From NCBI RefSeq assembly GCF_045062745.1, contig NZ_JBJGED010000001.1, forward strand, positions 434,001 through 498,000: 64,000 nt of DNA, given 5' to 3'. This DNA is from Paenibacillus_AA sp045062745 (GTDB lineage: Bacteria; Bacillota; Bacilli; Paenibacillales; NBRC-103111). The position numbers and the translations under genes were made by a program. This document shows, in pieces, positions 59,262 to 64,000 of this stretch (position 1 is the first letter of the stretch; each line of letters begins with the position of its first letter). Below the pieces are notes generated by a model. That model saw nothing but the letters and a program-made list of their open reading frames with translations. It had not been told where the DNA came from and did no database searches.

Positions 59262-60266
59262 TTAAACCGCTTGGCCTGACAACGCTTGATTCACGACCGC
59301 CTGGATCGGCTCGGGCTTGCCGGATTTCAGCGACTCCATCGCTTGCAGAATCATTAACGTGGCATACAGCCCGTCTACATGGTCGATCATCGGAGGCGTA
59401 TCCTCTTGAATGCATTGCAGGAACGCACGGTTTTCCTCCAAGAAGCCGGATTCGCTTCCTTTGTAGACGACGGTTTCCTGCCCGGCTTCCTGATAGGTTA
59501 ACGTCGTTAACCGGTCGTTCAGCGTAATCGACTTGTTCTCCGCGAACAGCTGCATGAAGAACTTGCTCGTCTGTTCCGGGCAGCGGCAGTCCCCTTGCAC
59601 CAGGTTCCCCGCCGCGCCGTTCGAGAAGCGGTAGACCGCCACGAGGTTGTCGACCACACCCGACGGCTGATAGTAGTTGCCGCCCGCCGCGTACACTTCG
59701 ACCGGCTCCGCACCCGTCACGTAACGCAAGATGTCGGCGGAATGACAGCCTTGGCTGAGCACGTTGCCTCCGCCTTTCACCGGATCGTTCGCCCACATCC
59801 CGTCCGCCCAACGATTGTCCATCATCTGCATCGTCACGACGAGCGGCTCCGGAATGAGCTCCTTCGCTTTCCACAGCATGTCGTAGTACCGCATCTTGAA
59901 CGCGGTGAACAGCTTTTTGCCGCTCTTGCCGACCGCCTCCCCGATGCGCAGACAATCCTCCAGGCTCATCGCGAGCGGTTTTTCCACCAGCACATGCTTC
60001 CCCGCCTCCAGCGCCCGGATACTGAGCTCCGCATGGGTGTCGTGCAAGGTTGTAATGTACAACGCGTCGATGGAGGGGTCATCCATGAGCCTCTGGACGT
60101 CGCTCGTCGCATAGTCGCCTCCGAACCGCTCCAGCAGCTTCCGGGCATTCTCCTCGAACACGTCGCAATAGGCGGCGACGGTCATCCCGTCCAGCTGCTG
60201 GATGCATTCCGCATGCGTTCTGCCCAGATTGCCGCACCCGATGATCCCGACTTTTACTTGCTTCAT
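59262..60266 (-). CDS. Gfo/Idh/MocA family oxidoreductase
   Basis: 334 residues from ATG 60266 (AGGTGA upstream; a GTG at 60275 overlaps that site). NAD-binding VGIIGCGNLGRTHAECIQQL (5-24), the EKP motif in HVLVEKPLAMSLEDCL and the catalytic His/Asp region SQGCHSADILRYVTG. A typical NAD(P)-dependent sugar dehydrogenase. Operon with the second family member; divergent from the GntR-fusion gene at 60496. Confidence 0.93.
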   Translation of the reverse strand: MKQVKVGIIGCGNLGRTHAECIQQLDGMTVAAYCDVFEENARKLLERFGGDYATSDVQRLMDDPSIDALYITTLHDTHAELSIRALEAGKHVLVEKPLAMSLEDCLRIGEAVGKSGKKLFTAFKMRYYDMLWKAKELIPEPLVVTMQMMDNRWADGMWANDPVKGGGNVLSQGCHSADILRYVTGAEPVEVYAAGGNYYQPSGVVDNLVAVYRFSNGAAGNLVQGDCRCPEQTSKFFMQLFAENKSITLNDRLTTLTYQEAGQETVVYKGSESGFLEENRAFLQCIQEDTPPMIDHVDGLYATLMILQAMESLKSGKPEPIQAVVNQALSGQAV

Positions 60267-60295
60267 GATGGTCACCTGTCCTTTATTGGCCCCTG

Positions 60296-60429
60296 CTGTA
60301 CATCGCGCAGGATTGGTATGGTGTGCTTTGTATTCTGCTGTACATATTGCTGTATAATTACGGCATCAGTTTACTTACGGGGCTAAATGCTGTCAATGGC
60401 TATTTTGTATAAATCACTTTACTGTACAT
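60296..60429. promoter_or_regulatory. Three phased CTGTACAT boxes between Gfo/Idh operon and GntR-fusion gene
   Basis: CTGTACAT occurs at 60296-60303, 60338-60345 and 60422-60429. The starts are 42 and 84 bp apart, exact multiples of four DNA turns, so all three lie on the same face. A related CTGTATAA begins at 60350. The decamer TTTGTATTCT (60327-60336) overlaps this area. The adjacent regulator probably binds here to control itself and the divergent dehydrogenase operon. Confidence 0.6.
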
Positions 60430-60495
60430 CATAACTCTCATTCGGTATGATTGAGGTATGAACGAGAGTAATGAACTCAGCAAGGGAGAGCGAAG

Positions 60496-61899
60496 ATGGA
60501 GAAGCGAAATCCGCGCAGCCGCGCTACATTCTCAGCCCGTCTGCAGGAGATGGTCCTGGACTTGCGGCAGCAGATCGCCGACGGCGACTACAAGCCGGGG
60601 GACTATCTTCCTGCGGAGACGGAGCTGGTGGAGAAGTACAACCTGAGCAACAAGTCGGTGCGCAAAGGGCTGGATCAGCTACTGGCGGAAGGATGGATCG
60701 TGAAGATCAATCGGGTCGGCAGCCAAGTGACGAACCGCGCGGCGGAGACGCTTACGGTGACGCTCGGCACGTATGGCACGATCGAGCGCGATTTCCATCT
60801 CACCGCGCTGCTGGAGGACTTCCAAGCGCTTCATCCCGGCCTCCGGGTGAAGACCGTCCGGCTCTCGACCGTGGAGTACCAAGGTTTCAATCGGGACTAC
60901 CTGCAGAGCGGATTGGTCGACGCCCTCACGATCAACAATATGGATTTCATGTGCAGCGAGCATAGCGGGTCGACTCGACTCTTGGAGCCGCTCACGCCCG
61001 ACCCGGGGGTGTACGGGTTCGCGAGCGAGGCTTTCGAGTCCGGGGGCTTGCTGCTGGCGAGGCCGATCGTCTTCTCGCCGGTGCTGCTCGCGTACAATCG
61101 CGAGCATTTTCGCCAGGCGGGCGTCCCGGAGCCGGACGGCAGCTGGACCTGGGCGGAGGCGCTCAAGCACGCCGCGACGCTGACCGTGCCGGGCGAGCGG
61201 CACGGCCTGTACTTCCACCTGCTGTCGGACAACCGCTGGCCGGCCTTCCTGCTCCAGAGCGGTCTCCGCTTCGAGCCGGACGCGGGCGGCTTCGTGGAGC
61301 TGCACGACACGCGACTCCTCGAGAGCATCCGGTTGTGCAAACGGATTATTACGGATCCCCGCGTGTTCCCGAACTACATGTCCGAGAACAGCCATGACGT
61401 GAACGAGCTGTTCATGCAGGGCAAAGTCTCGATGATCCTGACCAACTACATGACCCTTAACGAGATTAAGCATTCCGCGATCGATTACGACATCTCGCCC
61501 TTACCTTACTTGTACGAGCCCCGCTCGCTGATGACCGTAATCGGGGTGGCCGTGAACGTGGCGGCGAAGCACAAGGAGGCGGCGAAGCAGCTAGTAGACT
61601 ACCTCGCCTCGACGCGAGCGCAGGCGATTCTGCGGCGCGACACGCTCAGCCTGCCGGCGCGCAAGCGGGTGGCGGAGGCTCCGGCGGACCCGGCTCCAGA
61701 AGCGATGAACCGGCCGGCGCGGTACTATTTGTTCCGAGAGATCATGGCCTCCTACCGGCTGCACCGGGAGCTGAACTTCCCGCTCCGGACGTTCGCTCTG
61801 CTCCGGCAGCAGCTGAAGAAGTATTGGGCCGGCATCCTTACCGAGGAAGAGCTGTGCGAGCAGGTGCGCGGGCTGTGGCTGGACGATTTGGGGGAGTGA
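60496..61899 (+). CDS. GntR winged-helix fused to a solute-binding domain (paralogue)
   Basis: 467 residues, same architecture as 55163-56521. GntR helix (LRQQIADGDYKPGDYLPAET, then LVEKYNLSNKSVRKGLDQLL; residues 15-60), wing WIVKINRVGSQV, then a solute-binding domain from ~85 (FQALHPGLRVKTVRLSTVEY, FSPVLLAYNREHF, GSWTWAEALKHA, MILTNYMTLNEIK, LVDYLASTRAQAIL). Many blocks align directly with the paralogue. No signal peptide, so cytoplasmic. Divergent from two Gfo/Idh genes across a region with phased boxes. AAGGGAG start site. Confidence 0.86.
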   Translation: MEKRNPRSRATFSARLQEMVLDLRQQIADGDYKPGDYLPAETELVEKYNLSNKSVRKGLDQLLAEGWIVKINRVGSQVTNRAAETLTVTLGTYGTIERDFHLTALLEDFQALHPGLRVKTVRLSTVEYQGFNRDYLQSGLVDALTINNMDFMCSEHSGSTRLLEPLTPDPGVYGFASEAFESGGLLLARPIVFSPVLLAYNREHFRQAGVPEPDGSWTWAEALKHAATLTVPGERHGLYFHLLSDNRWPAFLLQSGLRFEPDAGGFVELHDTRLLESIRLCKRIITDPRVFPNYMSENSHDVNELFMQGKVSMILTNYMTLNEIKHSAIDYDISPLPYLYEPRSLMTVIGVAVNVAAKHKEAAKQLVDYLASTRAQAILRRDTLSLPARKRVAEAPADPAPEAMNRPARYYLFREIMASYRLHRELNFPLRTFALLRQQLKKYWAGILTEEELCEQVRGLWLDDLGE

Positions 61900-61914
61900 T
61901 GGGCGAAGTTGGGT

Positions 61915-62003
61915 GGTTGCGGGGCTGTAGAGTAGAAAATCTACTTTGGAGCTCGGAAGTCGGTCGGTTGCGGGGCTGTAGAGTAGAAAATTTACTTTGG
62001 AGC
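61915..62003. repeat. 38-bp direct repeat, two copies, 51-bp period
   Basis: A 38-bp unit starting GGTTGCGGGGCTGTAG occurs at 61915-61952 and 61966-62003 with one base change. Each contains AGTAGA-AAA-TCTACT (61931-61945) or its near copy (61982-61996), a palindrome. Starts are exactly 51 bp apart. It lies just past the stop of the GntR-fusion gene. Confidence 0.92.
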
Positions 62004-62014
62004 GGCCGGCTGGC

Positions 62015-62046
62015 AAAGAGGGCATCCCGCCAGGGATGCCCTCTTG
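62015..62046 (-). terminator. Terminator of the flagellin gene
   Basis: GAGGGCATCCC pairs perfectly with GGGATGCCCTC around CGCCA; TTTG follows on the minus strand. The T run is short but the stem is very strong. Confidence 0.8.
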
Positions 62047-62052
62047 TTGTCC

Positions 62053-64000
62053 TTATTTCAGCAGCTGCAGCACGCCCTGCGGCTGTTGGTTCGCTTGCGC
62101 CAGCATTGCTTGCGCGGCCTGCGACAGGATGTTGTCCTTCGTGAAGCCGAGCATCTCCTTGGCCATGTCGACATCGCGGATGCGTGACTCGGATGCCGTC
62201 AAGTTCTCGCTCGAGGTGCCGAGGTTCTGGATCGTATGCTCGAGCCGGTTTTGCGCCGCGCCCAGCTTGGCCCGCTCCGTCGAGACGAACTCGACGGCAT
62301 TGTTAATGACGCTAATCGCCGACTGCGAGGAATTGGAGGTCGACACGTCAACGGCGGTCAGCCGCAGCGCCCCCAGGCTCACATTGTTGATGTCGAGCGT
62401 CAGCGTCTGCCCTTGGTTGGCCCCGATCTGCATCGAGAGCGACCGGTCGGAGCTCGCGTTCTGCGCTTGACGCGTCACCGCGAACGTGTTGAACACCCGG
62501 TTGAACGCGGACACGCCGCTAGAATCGGTAGCCGATCGCTGCGCAGTGAACGTGAGGTTCGAGATGTCCTTCGTCTCGCCCGTAGCTCCACGGATTACGA
62601 TCTTGCCTTGGAGCAGGTCCAGGGACACCGCTGCCCCGCGGAACTCGTCCAGCTTGCGCAGCGCCCCGAGCAGCTCGCCCAATGTGGACCCAGACCCCAC
62701 CTGGAACTCGGTCTCGAAGCCTTCCCCGTTCTGCGAGCCGGTAATCTTGATCACATGGCCCGTCTTCAGCCCGAGCCCATTGCCGTCGGAATCGGCGAGC
62801 TCGCTGAGCGGAGTGGCGTTCGTGATTGATTGGGCGATCGCATCGCTGCCCACCCGGATCTCGTTCGGTGCACCGGAGTAGCCGGTCGACGAGGTAACGG
62901 TAGCGGCACCGAACAGCGCAGTAGCTCCCGTGACGCCGGCTCCTCCATTCGAGAGTTCGAACTTCGAAGCCCGTGCATTACTGCTGATCGTCAGTACTTC
63001 CTTCGGCGGGACGCTCGCCCACTTCACGGTCAAGGCTCCTTCTCCGAAGGCGGCGTTGATCTCCCCCTGCAAGGCTGTTAGGAACGCATCGCGGGATGTA
63101 TTGTCATTCCCCGGAACGGTCGTCGTGTTCACATTCTGATTGCCCAGATCGATGGTAACCGTCTTGTTCCCCAGCGTAATGTTAAGCTTGCGATTCGCGG
63201 CCGTCGTCAAGTCGATCCCGGCCGCGATATTCGTGAACGAAGCGCTCGAGTTCAGATCGCCCGCCGAATCGGCGAAGCCGAGTACACCGAGCGCGGTCCG
63301 GGTCAGAGGGTTCGGATCCCCCACCTCTACCCTTGTGCTTGCCCCCGACTTGTACGTCGCGAACGTAAGCCTACCTTGCTCGTCCAAATAAGCGAACACT
63401 TCATTCGCCAGCGCCGGATGCGTGCCGAGCTGATTGTTGATCTCATCCAGCAGCTTCTGAACCGGCGCATACGTCCCCGCGTTCAGTGTAATCGTCTCCG
63501 GCTCCCCGCCGTTCACGCGAATCGTGAATTGGTCATTCACGCCTTCCCCTATATAAGTGCCGCCTTTGTTCGCAATGATATGATCGGCACCCTTGATGTT
63601 AATATTCGTAACCGGCGTTCCGGCCGGCGCGTTCACCGGCGATCCGCCCAGGAGGGTGGTGGCAAATGTGCCTCCACTGTCGGCTATACTGAATGTGGCC
63701 GTCCCAATGGCAGTGTAGAAGCTCAGCTTGTGTGTACCGTCATCCTTCACTTGGATAATGTCTTTCCCAAACTGGGTGTCCATCGCCGTTTGAAGGGCAG
63801 TAACTAGGTCCGGCAACGAATAGGTGCCACCCGCGGTCAGCCCCGCATCCGTCACAACATTCACAGTTAGGGTTGAGTTGCCTAGAATTACACTCAGATC
63901 ATTGTTGGCTGCCACAGCGTCTAGAGTTACCGTCGGAGGCAGATTGACCGTCCCGGTCAACACCGGAGCCTTCGCGGCATACCCCATCGCCATCAGGGCG
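62053..64000 (-). CDS. Large flagellin, partial (N-terminus outside the window)
   Basis: About 648 codons are visible and the frame stays open to the window edge. The C-terminus is a classical flagellin D1/D0 helix pair: ERAKLGAAQNRLEHTIQNLG, SSENLTASESRIRDVDMAKE, then ILSQAAQAMLAQANQQPQGV and LQLLK. Upstream lies a very long variable region (over 500 residues) rich in Thr/Gly/Asn beta-strand sequence, with repeated modules such as NRKLNITLGNKTVTIDLGNQ and NNDLSVILGNSTLTVNVVTD. That makes it much larger than the ~280-residue flagellins of Bacilli. It builds the flagellar filament; the variable part is surface exposed. Confidence 0.92.
   Translation of the reverse strand, partial: ALMAMGYAAKAPVLTGTVNLPPTVTLDAVAANNDLSVILGNSTLTVNVVTDAGLTAGGTYSLPDLVTALQTAMDTQFGKDIIQVKDDGTHKLSFYTAIGTATFSIADSGGTFATTLLGGSPVNAPAGTPVTNINIKGADHIIANKGGTYIGEGVNDQFTIRVNGGEPETITLNAGTYAPVQKLLDEINNQLGTHPALANEVFAYLDEQGRLTFATYKSGASTRVEVGDPNPLTRTALGVLGFADSAGDLNSSASFTNIAAGIDLTTAANRKLNITLGNKTVTIDLGNQNVNTTTVPGNDNTSRDAFLTALQGEINAAFGEGALTVKWASVPPKEVLTISSNARASKFELSNGGAGVTGATALFGAATVTSSTGYSGAPNEIRVGSDAIAQSITNATPLSELADSDGNGLGLKTGHVIKITGSQNGEGFETEFQVGSGSTLGELLGALRKLDEFRGAAVSLDLLQGKIVIRGATGETKDISNLTFTAQRSATDSSGVSAFNRVFNTFAVTRQAQNASSDRSLSMQIGANQGQTLTLDINNVSLGALRLTAVDVSTSNSSQSAISVINNAVEFVSTERAKLGAAQNRLEHTIQNLGTSSENLTASESRIRDVDMAKEMLGFTKDNILSQAAQAMLAQANQQPQGVLQLLK

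Overview
The window looks like a chromosomal segment from a spore-forming, moderately high-GC Firmicute of the Paenibacillaceae (Paenibacillus or Cohnella type). Evidence: strong GGAGG ribosome sites, a T-box leader, bacilliredoxin, a DUF3905-like protein, a GntR-regulated C-P lyase operon, and regulators that fuse a GntR helix to a solute-binding domain. No rRNA, tRNA, insertion sequence, integrase or CRISPR array was seen. The assignment rests on reading the sequence; nothing was searched.

Layout. 0-5 kb: an AraC regulator, a membrane-anchored spermidine-synthase-like protein, a convergent homospermidine-synthase-like dehydrogenase in A+T-richer DNA, an SGNH hydrolase and a PH-domain protein. 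5-13 kb: MDR oxidoreductase and MFS transporter, two very small genes, a polysaccharide deacetylase, a DinB protein, a beta-propeller protein, an orphan P-II protein and a hydrolase. 13-18 kb: zwf and tkt with a divergent LysR regulator, then bacilliredoxin. 18-25.7 kb: an Lgt-like membrane protein with DUF3905-like gene, a metallophosphoesterase, a flavoprotein, a three-gene flavinylation/electron-transfer operon (FMN-binding protein, ApbE, RnfD-like), and an ArsR-type regulator. 25.8-30.2 kb: a long arginyl-tRNA synthetase behind a T-box leader whose specifier reads CGG (Arg), and a frameshifted pepT.

30.2-42.3 kb is one long minus-strand phosphonate operon, phnF-D-C-E-E-G-H-I-J-K-L-M, followed by a TIM-barrel isomerase-like gene and a PHP phosphoesterase (probable PhnPP). 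It covers uptake (PhnCDE), the C-P lyase core (PhnGHIJ with ATPases PhnK and PhnL), triphosphate hydrolysis (PhnM) and cyclic phosphate opening (PhnPP in place of PhnP). Four hexamers spaced 11, 11 and 10 bp upstream of phnF form a good PhoP box. Beside it lies an A+T-rich insertion carrying an OLD-family nuclease (probable phage defence) and a decayed fragment.

44.6-62 kb is a carbohydrate region: two amidohydrolases, an IMPase-like phosphatase, a secreted heparinase-type lyase with three repeated N-terminal modules, an MDR dehydrogenase and a solute-binding lipoprotein in one operon, a phytase-like secreted protein, two Gfo/Idh/MocA dehydrogenases, and two paralogous GntR/solute-binding fusion regulators. 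The window ends inside a large flagellin gene on the minus strand.

Most unusual signals: three unrelated palindromic intergenic repeat families that share an exact 51-bp period (9.0, 25.8 and 61.9 kb); operator-like motifs around the GntR-fusion loci, including an inverted repeat that brackets a strong promoter and CTGTACAT copies spaced 42 and 84 bp; a zinc-knuckle-like insertion in PhnK; and an 86-bp phnI/phnJ overlap carrying a 9-bp tandem repeat translated in two frames.
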